From: Arcanobacterium phocae
GTDB taxonomy: Bacteria > Actinomycetota > Actinomycetes > Actinomycetales > Actinomycetaceae
DNA: 64,000 bases
Assembly: GCF_018913465.1 (NCBI RefSeq)
Contig: NZ_JABAPM010000002.1
Span: 330,395 to 394,394, forward strand
Direction of reading: 5' to 3'
Position numbers and translations under genes: made by a program. Below, piece after piece: positions 24,923-34,345 of this stretch (position 1 is its first letter; each line of letters begins with the position of its first letter). The notes below the pieces were generated by a model that worked only from the letters and a program-made list of their open reading frames with translations, was not told where the DNA came from and searched no databases.

Positions 24923-27469
24923 GTGCCAGGACAAAACCTTACGCGCATCGAAGCCGCACAACGTGCCGAGCTCATCACCACCCACAGCTATCGCGTGGAA
25001 CTAGATCTGCGTGGTGAAACGACGTTCCGTTCCCAAACAATAGCCAAGTTCAGTGCTACCCCGGGAGCCTCAACTTTTATCGATCTTATTGCTCAATCAG
25101 TAGAGAAAATCGTGCTGAACGGCACCGAGATTCCAACCGTAGCTTATTCTGATTCGCGTATTTTGCTCGAAAACCTGCAAGAGGAAAACGAGCTCTTCGT
25201 TGACGCAACATGCGAATTCTCCCATACCGGCGAAGGTCTGCATCGCGCGATCGACCCGGCAGACGGCGAGGCCTACCTCTATTCGCAGTTTGAAGTTCCA
25301 GATTCACGCCGTATGTACACTGTTTTTGAGCAGCCAGACCTCAAGGCAGAATTTACCTTTGTTGTCACTGCTCCAGAACACTGGAAGGTATTCTCGGTTT
25401 CACCTACCCCAGAGCCAAAGCCAGCCGGAGACGGATTCGCTACGTGGGAGTTCACTCCTACTGAGCGTATCTCATCGTATCTGACCTGTATTATTGCTGG
25501 TCCATACGAAGGCACAACCGATTCTCACCAGTCGATGGATGGTCGGACAATTCCGATGGGTGTCTATGCCCGTAAGTCGCTTGCTGAGTACCTAGATGGT
25601 CAGGAAATCATTGACATCACTAAGCAGGCAATGGATTTCTTTGAAAATGCTTGGGATGTTCCGTACCCATTCCGCAAGTACGATCAGATTTTTGTACCAG
25701 AATACAATGCCGGCGCGATGGAGCACCCTGGTTGTGTAACAATCCTGGATGATTACGTCTTCCGTTCCCGCCCAACTGAGGCGCTGGTTGAGCGTCGCGC
25801 CATCACCGTTGTTCACGAACTTGCTCACATGTGGTTTGGCGATTTGGTAACGATGAAGTGGTGGAATGACTTGTGGCTGAACGAATCGTTTGCTGAGTTC
25901 ACCTCGCATGTGGCCACTGCCGAAGCAACTCGATGGACTGACGCCTGGGTGACGTTTAATTCCTCAGAGAAGTCGTGGGCGCAGATGCAAGATCAGTTGC
26001 CATCAACTCATCCTATCGCTGCCGATATCCGTGACTTGGAAGATGTTCAGGTTAATTTCGACGGCATCACCTACGGTAAGGGTGCTTCGGTTTTCCAGCA
26101 GCTAGTCGCTTACGTTGGCCGCGAGGCATTCTTTACTGGCGTGTCGAAGTATCTGAAGAAGAAGGCTTGGGGCAATGCGACCCTCGAGGATTTGTTGGTT
26201 GAGCTTTCGGCCGCGTCGGGGCGCGATTTGACCGAGTGGGTCAAGTTGTGGCTCCAAGAATCTGGAATCAATATTTTGCGTCCACGGATGACGATGGATG
26301 GTTCTACGATTTCCGAGTTCGTTATCGAGCAGTCGAGTGATGGTCGCGCCTCGTTGCGCCCACATCGCATTGGCGTAGGCGGATATTCATTAGGTGAGGA
26401 CGGCAAGCTTGTACGCGTCGTTCACACAGAACTGGATATCGACGGCGAAGCCACTGTTGTCCCAGCGTTCTGTGGCATCGAGCGCCCACAACTTATTTTG
26501 ATTAACGACGGCGATCTGGCGTACGCCAAGGTTCGTCTTGATGATGAATCGTTGGCTTTTGCTATTGAACATATCAACGCATTCACGGATCGTCTCCCCC
26601 GGACACTCGTGCTGTTCTCTGCGTGGGATATGACGCGTGACGGCGAAATGCCGGCATCAGATTACGCCCAACTTGTGCTGCGTGCGCTCGAGACCGAAGA
26701 TCATGGCACGGTCCTTCGTTCACTGATTAATCAGTTGACGACGGCGGTGAACTTGTATTCTGCACCGGCTAAGCGCGAGCAGCTACAGGAACAGGTTGGC
26801 GCCCGGGTAGCTCAATTGGCGTTGGACGCAGAACCAGAAAGTGATCGCCAGTTCCAGTTGGCAATGGCGGCAGTGTCCTTGGCTCATACGGACGAACAGA
26901 TCGATACCGTTGCTGGCTGGCTTGCTGGTGAAGGCGTTCCAGCTGGTTTGAGTGTTGACGCGAACTTCCGGTGGGTAATTCTGACTCGATTGGCTGCTGC
27001 TAACCGAATTGATGCCGCTGTAATCGAAGCTGAACGGGTAGAGCGCGACAATACTGCATCAGGCGCAGCTCATGCTGCCCGAGCCCGTGCTGCTATTTCT
27101 ACGCCGGAAGCTAAAGCTTCTGCTTGGGAAGAGATTACTGGCGGTGTAGTACCAAATTCGATCCAGCGTGCTGCCGCTTACGGTTTCACGCAGGGAAATC
27201 CGGAGCTTCTCGTCCCATTTGTGGAGAAGTATTTCGCAAATATTGAATCACAGTGGGAAAACCGCACTGTTGAAATCGCCTCGAATTTCATTGGCGGCAC
27301 CTTCCCGACTAAGCTCACTGGACGCACCGATTTAGGGATCGACATTGTCGCGTTGGGCGAAGCATGGCTGGCTGATAATACTGAGGTTGCTCCTGCAGCG
27401 CGTCGGTTGTTCTCTGAAGCGCTAGCGCATGCGCAACGCGCTGCGCATGCTCAAAAGGCTGACGCCTGA
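24923..27469 (+). CDS. pepN: M1-family aminopeptidase N
   Basis: A cytosolic zinc aminopeptidase of 848 aa that releases N-terminal residues from peptides. Zinc site HELAHMWFGDLVTMKWWNDLWLNE (split; HExxH at 298-302, third ligand Glu 19 residues after). The exopeptidase motif reads GAMEH (264-268) where most relatives have GAMEN. The C-terminal ERAP1-like helical domain is complete. GTG 24923 with AAAGGA upstream is the likely start, since the family N-terminus (PGQNLTRIEAAQRAELI) begins there; a TTG at 24872 is less likely. Confidence 0.95.
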   Translation: MPGQNLTRIEAAQRAELITTHSYRVELDLRGETTFRSQTIAKFSATPGASTFIDLIAQSVEKIVLNGTEIPTVAYSDSRILLENLQEENELFVDATCEFSHTGEGLHRAIDPADGEAYLYSQFEVPDSRRMYTVFEQPDLKAEFTFVVTAPEHWKVFSVSPTPEPKPAGDGFATWEFTPTERISSYLTCIIAGPYEGTTDSHQSMDGRTIPMGVYARKSLAEYLDGQEIIDITKQAMDFFENAWDVPYPFRKYDQIFVPEYNAGAMEHPGCVTILDDYVFRSRPTEALVERRAITVVHELAHMWFGDLVTMKWWNDLWLNESFAEFTSHVATAEATRWTDAWVTFNSSEKSWAQMQDQLPSTHPIAADIRDLEDVQVNFDGITYGKGASVFQQLVAYVGREAFFTGVSKYLKKKAWGNATLEDLLVELSAASGRDLTEWVKLWLQESGINILRPRMTMDGSTISEFVIEQSSDGRASLRPHRIGVGGYSLGEDGKLVRVVHTELDIDGEATVVPAFCGIERPQLILINDGDLAYAKVRLDDESLAFAIEHINAFTDRLPRTLVLFSAWDMTRDGEMPASDYAQLVLRALETEDHGTVLRSLINQLTTAVNLYSAPAKREQLQEQVGARVAQLALDAEPESDRQFQLAMAAVSLAHTDEQIDTVAGWLAGEGVPAGLSVDANFRWVILTRLAAANRIDAAVIEAERVERDNTASGAAHAARARAAISTPEAKASAWEEITGGVVPNSIQRAAAYGFTQGNPELLVPFVEKYFANIESQWENRTVEIASNFIGGTFPTKLTGRTDLGIDIVALGEAWLADNTEVAPAARRLFSEALAHAQRAAHAQKADA

Positions 27470-27483
27470 GAATCATACTGTCG

Positions 27484-27520
27484 TGTGTGGGACACAGACG
27501 CCGAGTCTGTGTCCCACACA
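27484..27520 (+). terminator. Strong hairpin between pepN and focA
   Basis: A perfect 16-bp stem (27484-27499 with 27505-27520) with a 5-base loop, 15 bases after pepN. It has no T tract, and focA's ribosome site begins 8 bases later. It may act as a terminator, a processing site, or a structure that limits focA translation. Confidence 0.65.
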
Positions 27521-27539
27521 CATGGATAAGGACGTAAAC

Positions 27540-28316
27540 GTGGAAACTCTGACTCAATCAATTGATAATCAAGCTCGTGTTGGTTTATCGAAATCCGATA
27601 AGGCTAACAATATTGGTGGGTATTTAGTAGGCGGCGCGTTGGCTGGAGCCTTTGTTGGCATAGGTTGCTTATTTATGTATGCCGGAGTTTCCGGAATGTA
27701 CGTTCACGGCTCAGATTTAACCGGGACAATGATGGGGCTTGTGTTTGGTATCGGTTTAGTCTTGGTTGTTTTCGCTGGTGGCGAGCTAGCTACCTCAGGA
27801 ATGATGATCATGCCCTTGGCCGCGATTCGTCGGAAGGTTAGTGCACTGCGTGCCGCATGGCTCATTATCTTTATGCTTCTTGGGAACCTCGTTGGCTCTA
27901 TCGCAATCTCGGCGCTTATCAGCGCTGCTCAGGTATTCAAAAAGGATTCTCTGAATTATCAAATGCTGGATGCGGTTGTCTCCGGAAAACTCCATAAAGC
28001 TAATTCCGAAGTTTTCTTTCGTGCGATCATGTGTAATGTGATGGTCTGCCTGGCAATTTGGACTATTAACCGGATGAAGAATGAGGTTGCACAAATTATT
28101 GTTATCGCGTGGGCGATTACTGTGTTTGTGGCGGCCGGCTTTGAACACGTGGTGGCTAATATGACGTCGTTTTCGTTAGCGTTAATGAATGATGCCGGTG
28201 GCGCTACCGTCGGCGCATCTGCACTTAGCTTGCTGGTTGCCGGAGCAGGAAATTTGGTTGGCGGTATGATCGTCGTCGGCGGAACATACCTGTTAGCCGC
28301 AAAAATGGAACGGTAA
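27540..28316 (+). CDS. focA: Formate/nitrite transporter (FocA type)
   Basis: A 258-aa pentameric channel protein of the FNT family with six hydrophobic helices. GELATSGMMIM and FFRAIMCNVMVCLAIW are family blocks, and NDAGGATVGAS lies near the last helices. It likely exports formate made by pyruvate formate-lyase (genes at 51-54 kb). GTG 27540 has AAGGA seven bases before it and removes an odd N-terminal run encoded by the hairpin; ATG 27522 is the alternative. A strong terminator follows. Confidence 0.88.
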   Translation: METLTQSIDNQARVGLSKSDKANNIGGYLVGGALAGAFVGIGCLFMYAGVSGMYVHGSDLTGTMMGLVFGIGLVLVVFAGGELATSGMMIMPLAAIRRKVSALRAAWLIIFMLLGNLVGSIAISALISAAQVFKKDSLNYQMLDAVVSGKLHKANSEVFFRAIMCNVMVCLAIWTINRMKNEVAQIIVIAWAITVFVAAGFEHVVANMTSFSLALMNDAGGATVGASALSLLVAGAGNLVGGMIVVGGTYLLAAKMER

Positions 28317-28330
28317 CATCCGTCGAGCAT

Positions 28331-28373
28331 ACAGTGGTGGCCTCATTCTTATCCTGAATGAGGCCACCACTGT
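28331..28373. terminator. Terminator between convergent focA and LLM oxidoreductase genes
   Basis: A perfect 18-bp stem (28331-28348 with 28356-28373), 7-base loop, followed by a T-rich run on the plus strand. Confidence 0.92.
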
Positions 28374-28377
28374 ACTT

Positions 28378-29415
28378 TTAAGCGTTAGGCTTCCAGCCAA
28401 GAGCCGGAGCCACATGCTTGGCGAAATTATCCAAGATGCGAATGTTAACATCTGTTCCAAGCTGATTTGGGATTGTCAACATCAAGGTGTCTGCCGATTC
28501 GACAGCTGGATCAGCTTTCAGCTGCTCAATCAGCACATCTGGTTCAGCGGCGTAGGTTCGGCCGAACGTCGTTTTAGTAGCACCCTCCAAAAGACCAATC
28601 TGGTCTTTGTCGCTGGCAAGTAGTCCAAACAATTCGCGGTCTTCGCTACTGACAATCGGAAAGACTGAACGAGAAACGGACACCCGAGGGTTCCAATCAT
28701 GCCCGGCGTCTTCCCACGATTGACGGTAGACTCGAATCTGTTCTGCTTGCAACTCACCTAGAGTTGAACCATCTGCTTCAGAGACCAAAGTTGAGCTCAT
28801 CAGATTGACCCCATCTCTAGCTGCCTGTTCAGCCGAAGCTCGCGTACCTGATCCCCACCAAACATGCCGTTCCAGGCTTGGCGAATGTGGAAATGCGGGC
28901 AACGGAGTTCCTGGCTGGTACATCCGCGGATACTGCTGGTCGAGAGAATTAGCCTCAGCGAAAGCGTAACCACGAATCGCTGCCATAAAGAGTTCAAACT
29001 TCTGACGGGCCATATCTGCCCCATTTTCTGTATTTGCACCATATCCAAATGCCTCCCAACCACGACGAGCTGGTTCCGGTGAGCCACGAGATACCCCCAA
29101 TGCTAAACGACCTTCGGATAACAAATCGAGCGCAGCTGCTTCTTCTGCTAACTGTAACGGGTTTTCGTACCGCATATCGATAACCCCAGTACCAACTTCA
29201 ATGCGTTTAGTTGCTCCGACAATTGCTCCCATAAGTGGCATTGGAGACGCTCCCTGGGGTGCAAAGTGGTGTACCCGGAAATATGCGCCATTGACACCAA
29301 TTTCATCAGCGGCCTGCGCAAGTTCTACGCTAGAGCGCAAAACTTGTCCAGCGTCCAATCCATCTTTGCCGTCAACAGAATGATGTCCAAAACTTAAAAA
29401 TCCAAACCTTTTCAT
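28378..29415 (-). CDS. LLM-class flavin-dependent oxidoreductase (luciferase-like)
   Basis: A 345-aa TIM-barrel enzyme of the bacterial luciferase family, using FMN or F420. The N-terminus MKRFGFLSFGHHS and the blocks RIEVGTGVIDMRYENPLQLAEEAA and LALGVSRGSPEP are typical. The substrate cannot be told. ATG 29415 has no ribosome site; a TAGAAT -10 box ends 6 bases upstream, indicating a leaderless transcript. Confidence 0.88.
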   Translation of the reverse strand: MKRFGFLSFGHHSVDGKDGLDAGQVLRSSVELAQAADEIGVNGAYFRVHHFAPQGASPMPLMGAIVGATKRIEVGTGVIDMRYENPLQLAEEAAALDLLSEGRLALGVSRGSPEPARRGWEAFGYGANTENGADMARQKFELFMAAIRGYAFAEANSLDQQYPRMYQPGTPLPAFPHSPSLERHVWWGSGTRASAEQAARDGVNLMSSTLVSEADGSTLGELQAEQIRVYRQSWEDAGHDWNPRVSVSRSVFPIVSSEDRELFGLLASDKDQIGLLEGATKTTFGRTYAAEPDVLIEQLKADPAVESADTLMLTIPNQLGTDVNIRILDNFAKHVAPALGWKPNA

Positions 29416-29421
29416 AGTTGA

Positions 29422-29450
29422 ATTCTAAACTAACTTAACGGGTCTGTCCA
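29422..29450 (-). promoter_or_regulatory. Promoter of the LLM oxidoreductase gene (leaderless)
   Basis: Read on the minus strand: TGGACA (29445-29450), a 17-base spacer, TAGAAT (29422-29427), then 6 bases to ATG. Both hexamers are close to consensus and the start site would coincide with the initiation codon. Confidence 0.65.
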
Positions 29451-29547
29451 CAGTATGGGCAGACTTTTCGCTTTCGTCATAAATCTTCTATCATTAGTCT
29501 CCATAAGCTCCTCATATCGAGCGATTCCCCCGCAAGAAAGGACTATC

Positions 29548-30738
29548 ATGGAGCCTCCACTGATTAAACGGTTGCTGAGCAACCTCCTCGTTTGGATTGT
29601 TATCGCAATTGTTCTGGGTGCAGTACTTGGAAAAGTGCTACCAGAAATCGCTATCGTCCCATTCGCCACCTTCAATGACATCTTTGGAAAATTCCTCGGA
29701 TTCGTCGTCCCATTGATCATCGTTGGATTAGTAACGCCTGCTATCGCCGACTTGGGGAAGTCTGGGGGCCGCTGGGTCGCCCTGACAGTCGGTCTCGGTT
29801 ACCTCTCAACTATTATTGCTGGCCTCGGCACCTGGGGTTTGGCTACTATCATTTATCCGTCTTTGCTAGCGGACCAACATGTCCCAGATCTGGCTGAACC
29901 CAAAAACGCGGTAGCTTCCATTATGGATGAGGCTTTTACGCTTCCGCCCGTATTCGGTGTACTTACTGCACTTATCTTGGCATTTCTCATCGGTTTCGGA
30001 ACTGTAGCCGCAAATGCACACAAAATGATCGACCTATTGAGTGAGTTCCGCAGCGTTGTCAACGTTATCATCAGCCGGTCAATCGTTCCGCTCCTACCAG
30101 TACACGTGTTCGGAATATTCCTCAACATGTCTAAGTCTGGTCAATTTGAAACCGTCATTGTTGCTATGGCTAAAGTTATTCTCTTTGCTTTTGCGCTTAC
30201 TCTCGTCATGCTCGTATTCCAGTATACGATTGCTGGAACCATCGCTAAGCGAAATCCATTCACGTCTCTATGGAATATGCGAGATGCCTACGCAACAGCC
30301 CTAGGAACCGCATCGTCAGCAGCTACTATCCCAGTAACCCTTCGTTCTACCATGAAGAACGGCGTCTCTGAAGACGTAGCCGGTTTTGTAGTTCCGCTGT
30401 GCGCTACCATTCACCTTGCTGGATCTACAATTAAGATCACTGCATTCGCTTTGGCACTTCAATACATGCTGGGAATAGCAGCATCTCCTAGTGCAATCAT
30501 TAGCTTTGTGCTTATGCTCGGCATCATCATGATTGCCGCTCCTGGTGTTCCAGGTGGCGCTATTACTGCAGCACAATCAGTCGTTCAGGGAACCCTCGGA
30601 TTCACCGACCCAATGTACGGAGTTATGGTTGCGCTATACGTAGCAGTCGATTCTTTCGGAACCGCAACAAATGTTACCGGCGACGGCGCTATCGCAATGA
30701 TCGTGAATCGGTTCGCAACGACACGCATGAAGCGCTGA
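29548..30738 (+). CDS. Dicarboxylate/amino acid:cation symporter (DAACS family)
   Basis: A 396-aa sodium- or proton-coupled carrier for glutamate, aspartate, serine or C4-dicarboxylates. Family signatures: serine-rich loop ALGTASSAATIPVTL, ATIHLAGS (re-entrant region), APGVPGGAI and DSFGTATNVTGDGAIAMIV. ATG 29548 follows GAAAGGACTATC; the in-frame part before it is non-conserved. Its 3' end overlaps the convergent EIIB-like gene by 50 bases. The exact substrate is uncertain. Confidence 0.92.
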   Translation: MEPPLIKRLLSNLLVWIVIAIVLGAVLGKVLPEIAIVPFATFNDIFGKFLGFVVPLIIVGLVTPAIADLGKSGGRWVALTVGLGYLSTIIAGLGTWGLATIIYPSLLADQHVPDLAEPKNAVASIMDEAFTLPPVFGVLTALILAFLIGFGTVAANAHKMIDLLSEFRSVVNVIISRSIVPLLPVHVFGIFLNMSKSGQFETVIVAMAKVILFAFALTLVMLVFQYTIAGTIAKRNPFTSLWNMRDAYATALGTASSAATIPVTLRSTMKNGVSEDVAGFVVPLCATIHLAGSTIKITAFALALQYMLGIAASPSAIISFVLMLGIIMIAAPGVPGGAITAAQSVVQGTLGFTDPMYGVMVALYVAVDSFGTATNVTGDGAIAMIVNRFATTRMKR

Positions 30739-30955
30739 GTTGTTCGGCAAGTTCGTTTGCTTGGTTGCCGACAATAAGATGAACGTGGCCCTTTTGGCGC
30801 ACAATGCCAATTGCTCCCGCAGCACGCAGTAAATCTTCATTTACCCACGCTAGCGACGCCACTTCCACCCGGATTCGGGTATAAGCAGGCGTGACCTCAA
30901 GGACATTATCCCGTCCCCCAAGGCCAAGAACGACTTCATCTGCAAACAGTTTCAC
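30689..30955 (-). CDS. Stand-alone PTS EIIB (glucose-type)-like domain lacking the phospho-cysteine
   Basis: An 88-aa protein whose length is one EIIB domain. GLGGRDNVLEV ... TRIRVEV ... GAIGIVRQKGHVHLIVG follows the glucose/N-acetylglucosamine EIIB pattern closely. The phosphorylated Cys expected in NCITR is Ala24 (PAYTR), so it should not relay phosphate. It may be a regulatory or decoy protein, or a relic. GTG 30955 follows AAAGG. No EIIA or EIIC is encoded nearby. The 3' end lies inside the symporter gene on the other strand. Confidence 0.72.
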   Translation of the reverse strand: MKLFADEVVLGLGGRDNVLEVTPAYTRIRVEVASLAWVNEDLLRAAGAIGIVRQKGHVHLIVGNQANELAEQLSASCVSLRTDSRSLR

Positions 30956-30974
30956 GTAAACCTTTCGAGAATCG

Positions 30975-31004
30975 AGAGTGCGGGCGGAAATCCGCCCGCA
31001 CTCT
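30975..31004. terminator. Hairpin after malQ
   Basis: A 14-bp GC-rich inverted repeat (30975-30988 with 30991-31004; about 13 bp usable as a stem) lies between the end of malQ and the start of the EIIB-like gene, both on the minus strand. Confidence 0.75.
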
Positions 31005-31021
31005 TGCTATATATCGACTTA

Positions 31022-33163
31022 TCAGCTCTTGAACGCCCGAGTAAAGGTCTCCATCAGCGACAGTAACCGAGGGTTCTTAGCAAGCTCTTCTACTAATACT
31101 ACCTTCTCTGTACCATCAGCCAACGGGATTTTCCAATTTGGATATTCTTGGTCAGTACCAGGCTGGTTTTGCGCGCGACGCTCCCCTACGGCGTCGACAA
31201 GCGATACGCACAGCAACGGTGCCGGCGTCTTAGTGAGATAGACGTGCAACGCTTCAACCACTTCGCGTTCCGAAGGCTCGTCACCAATCAGACCATACTC
31301 GCGCAACCGAGCATAAACTGTCTCTCGCTCATGACGTGCCTGAGCCCGGACCTCTTCTTCTGGCTCAACTAGTAAGCCAAGCCGAGCACGCAAGTCGACG
31401 TGTTCCTCAGCAAGGTAGCCAGCAGCTGGTGGCAAATCGTGGGTATCAACTGAAACAAGCGCATTTGCTCGGTAATCCTCAGCACGCAACGGGTTTCCTT
31501 CTTCGTCCTTCTCAAACCAGAAGATTGACGTTCCCAAGATGCCACGCTCACGCAGGTAATCACGCACCCATGGCTCCACATTGCCGAGATCTTCACCGAC
31601 GACGACGGCACCAGCACGATAAGCCTCGAGCAAAAGCACGCCTACCATCGCGTCATGGTTGAACCGGACATACGTACCGTGGCTTGCTGCCGAACCTTCC
31701 GGAATCCACCAGAGCCGGAATAGCCCCATCACGTGGTCAACACGTAATGCACCTGCATGACGCAGAACGGTACGTGCCATATCACGCAACGGAGCATAGT
31801 CCATACGCTCTAGGGCATCCGGACGCCACGGCGGCTGAGACCAGTTCTGTCCTTGCTGATTGTACATATCTGGCGGCGCACCCACGCCAATACCGCGAGC
31901 AAAGGCATCCGGCATCGTCCACGTATCAGAACCCTCTGGATGGACTCCAACAGCTAAATCATGAGCAACGCCAAATGCCATCCCCGATGCCTTGGCAACG
32001 CGTTGCGCATCAGCAAGTTGCTGATCCATAATCCACTGCAGCCATGCCCAGAAGTCAATTCGATCGCGTAGGCTGGCACGAGCTTTAGCCACAGCTCTGC
32101 CGTGAACATCCTTGAGTTCCTCTGGGAAAGGCTCACCATGGTAGTATTCCGTCAATGCACACCACAAGGCGAAGTCTTCTAAGCCCTGTCCCTCATTACG
32201 GCGATACTGCGCAAATTCACGCTCACGCGCCTGCGAACGCCCAGCTTTGAAAATAACCTCGAGTGCTTCACGCTTAGCTTTCCACGATGCATCGCGATCA
32301 ATATGAGTATTCTTAACAGAATCCTTCTTCACGTTTTCTGCAGCCCACGTGATGAGCGAGCGCTCTGGCCCGGACAGATATGCAACCTCACGGATGTTTT
32401 CTGGGCGGATGTACATCGGATTGAAGAAACGACGAGTCACAGGCAGATATGGAGATGGCGACAATGGCTCAACTGGCTCTGCAGCATGTAACGGATTGAC
32501 GAGCAGGTAGTCAGCACCCATAGCACCGAAAAGCGATGCCATCTCTAACAGATCGTCCGTATCACCGACGCCCCACGATTGAGCAGATCGGGTCGAATAC
32601 AGCTGCGCCATCATTCCCCATGAACGATGCTGCGCCAGCGAACTATTGTCCAATCGACCCGGGGTAACAATGAGCGTCGTTGAATCCTTAGCTATTTTGT
32701 CAGTGTCACTGTGGCTAACGATCGCATGGAGAGTATGGTAGCCAAGCGGCAGACCGGACTTAATTGCAAAACTAGCTTGACCAATTTCATGCCCTTCGAT
32801 GGTACGCGGTGGAGTAAAATCATCCACCTGTCGCACAGCGAATTCCGAGCCATCTTCACATGTGATGCCTAATTCTACGTTCCAACCATGTGGAACATGA
32901 ACATGGACGACATAGTCTTGATCGTTGCGCGTTACCACACATGGCGGCAGAATTTGGCGCCATGGAGCTTCATCTTTAGCAACAAGTGCAGCTTCAATTG
33001 CGGCATCGTTGTGTGCATCGACGCCCATCGCGGCTAGTACAGATGTGAGGGTTTCTTGGTCAACAAATTCATGTTCCCCATTAAAGCCCCAAAAATCGGT
33101 AGCAATATTGTAAACCTCAGCCAACCGATGCAATTTATCAAGATCAAGTCTTTGATCCGGCAT
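31022..33163 (-). CDS. malQ: 4-alpha-glucanotransferase (amylomaltase)
   Basis: It transfers maltosyl and longer units between alpha-1,4-glucans in maltodextrin or glycogen metabolism; 713 aa, GH77. The nucleophile Asp is in ALRVDHVMGLFRLWW, the acid/base Glu in VVVGEDLGNVEPWVR, and the third carboxylate in VSVDTHDLPP. An actinobacterial N-terminal beta domain (~1-170) precedes the barrel. ATG 33163 with AAGGAG upstream is the start; the longer frame to 33310 is unsupported. It is monocistronic. Confidence 0.95.
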   Translation of the reverse strand: MPDQRLDLDKLHRLAEVYNIATDFWGFNGEHEFVDQETLTSVLAAMGVDAHNDAAIEAALVAKDEAPWRQILPPCVVTRNDQDYVVHVHVPHGWNVELGITCEDGSEFAVRQVDDFTPPRTIEGHEIGQASFAIKSGLPLGYHTLHAIVSHSDTDKIAKDSTTLIVTPGRLDNSSLAQHRSWGMMAQLYSTRSAQSWGVGDTDDLLEMASLFGAMGADYLLVNPLHAAEPVEPLSPSPYLPVTRRFFNPMYIRPENIREVAYLSGPERSLITWAAENVKKDSVKNTHIDRDASWKAKREALEVIFKAGRSQAREREFAQYRRNEGQGLEDFALWCALTEYYHGEPFPEELKDVHGRAVAKARASLRDRIDFWAWLQWIMDQQLADAQRVAKASGMAFGVAHDLAVGVHPEGSDTWTMPDAFARGIGVGAPPDMYNQQGQNWSQPPWRPDALERMDYAPLRDMARTVLRHAGALRVDHVMGLFRLWWIPEGSAASHGTYVRFNHDAMVGVLLLEAYRAGAVVVGEDLGNVEPWVRDYLRERGILGTSIFWFEKDEEGNPLRAEDYRANALVSVDTHDLPPAAGYLAEEHVDLRARLGLLVEPEEEVRAQARHERETVYARLREYGLIGDEPSEREVVEALHVYLTKTPAPLLCVSLVDAVGERRAQNQPGTDQEYPNWKIPLADGTEKVVLVEELAKNPRLLSLMETFTRAFKS

Positions 33164-33337
33164 TGTCTCTCCTTGATGCGTGCGCAGTAGCACCCTCGCT
33201 ACTTTTCTCGTAACTAATTGTGCCAGACTGCAAGGATTTTCTGTAACTGACATGCAGTTTTCTAAGAACAAGTATCCAATCTCTGTTTGCAGCGCATTAT
33301 CACGTACCATGGAGTGAGGTATTTTATGGAGGCTTTT

Positions 33338-34237
33338 ATGCGTAAATTTCTACCCGTTCCAGATTCTTCCGAGGAACCGCTCGCATCAATTTTGCGAACG
33401 TTACGACTGGAAATCCGCGAACCAGGAAGCTACATAGGCTCAAATCTATCGCAATTTAACGGCAGAGTTTATGGTGGGCAAGTCTTTGGTCAAGCTGTAA
33501 TGGCTGCTTGGGCAACTGTAGCTGACACCTACCCGCAACGTCAGATCCATTCGATCACTGCTGCTTTTATGCGTCCTGGCGATCAACACGAGCCAATTGC
33601 ATTTGATGTAGAGGAGGTTAATGACTCCCGCTCATTTTCTACACGTCGGGTACACGCGTCACAATACGGAAAGACGATACTCTCGTGCCGCGCTTCATTC
33701 CAGGAGCTGCAACCGGGCGTGGAGCACTCATCCGTCGCCCCAGATGCTCCCGAGCCAGAAGCTCTTGACTCGTCACTGGAATTTTTTGCAAATTTTGATC
33801 ATCCTGCTTCTAAGAATGTCCACACAACGAGTGCTATCGATATGCGTCACGTCGATGGTCCAATCTGGGTCAAACCTGCAGCTAAGCAAAACGGACATAC
33901 GCTGATTTGGTTTAAGATTCGCGAGGGACTCCCTGAACAGGCAGATCAACTCTTACATCGAGCTGTTTTAGCGTACGCTACAGACCAGTTTATGTTGGAG
34001 CCGATCATGCGTATGCACGGCATGTTCTGGCTAAGTCCCGATATTTCAGTCGCAACATTGGACCACGCAATCTGGTGGCATCGAGACGTCGACATGTCAG
34101 ACTGGATACTTGCCGAGCTAGATTCCCCATCTGCTCAGGGCGGACGTGGTCTATCTGTAGCAAAATTCTTCCAGCACGGAGTTCATATAGCGACTATGGC
34201 GCAAGAAGGGATGACTCGATCTCGTTTGGTAAAGTAG
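33338..34237 (+). CDS. tesB: Acyl-CoA thioesterase II
   Basis: It hydrolyses acyl-CoA to free acid and CoA; 299 aa with a double hot-dog fold. Typical blocks: GRVYGGQVFGQAVMAA, SITAAFMRPGD, FSTRRVHASQYGKTI, LDHAIWWHRDVDMSDW, SPSAQGGRGLSVAKFF and MAQEGMTR. ATG 33338 follows GGAGG directly; ATG 33326 with GAGTGAGG is also possible and adds four residues. It is divergent from malQ and ends at a strong terminator. Confidence 0.92.
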   Translation: MRKFLPVPDSSEEPLASILRTLRLEIREPGSYIGSNLSQFNGRVYGGQVFGQAVMAAWATVADTYPQRQIHSITAAFMRPGDQHEPIAFDVEEVNDSRSFSTRRVHASQYGKTILSCRASFQELQPGVEHSSVAPDAPEPEALDSSLEFFANFDHPASKNVHTTSAIDMRHVDGPIWVKPAAKQNGHTLIWFKIREGLPEQADQLLHRAVLAYATDQFMLEPIMRMHGMFWLSPDISVATLDHAIWWHRDVDMSDWILAELDSPSAQGGRGLSVAKFFQHGVHIATMAQEGMTRSRLVK

Positions 34238-34271
34238 CCAGCTCCTAGTGAGCAGTTCTCCAACCATCTAA

Positions 34272-34311
34272 AAGCGTTCGGGTAGGAACGATAGTTCCTA
34301 CCCGAACGCTT
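34272..34311. terminator. Bidirectional terminator between tesB and ettA
   Basis: A perfect 18-bp stem (34272-34289 with 34294-34311) and 4-base loop between convergent genes. Confidence 0.92.
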
Positions 34312-34345
34312 GATTCGTTAGGTTACGCAGGCAGCGTTATTATGT

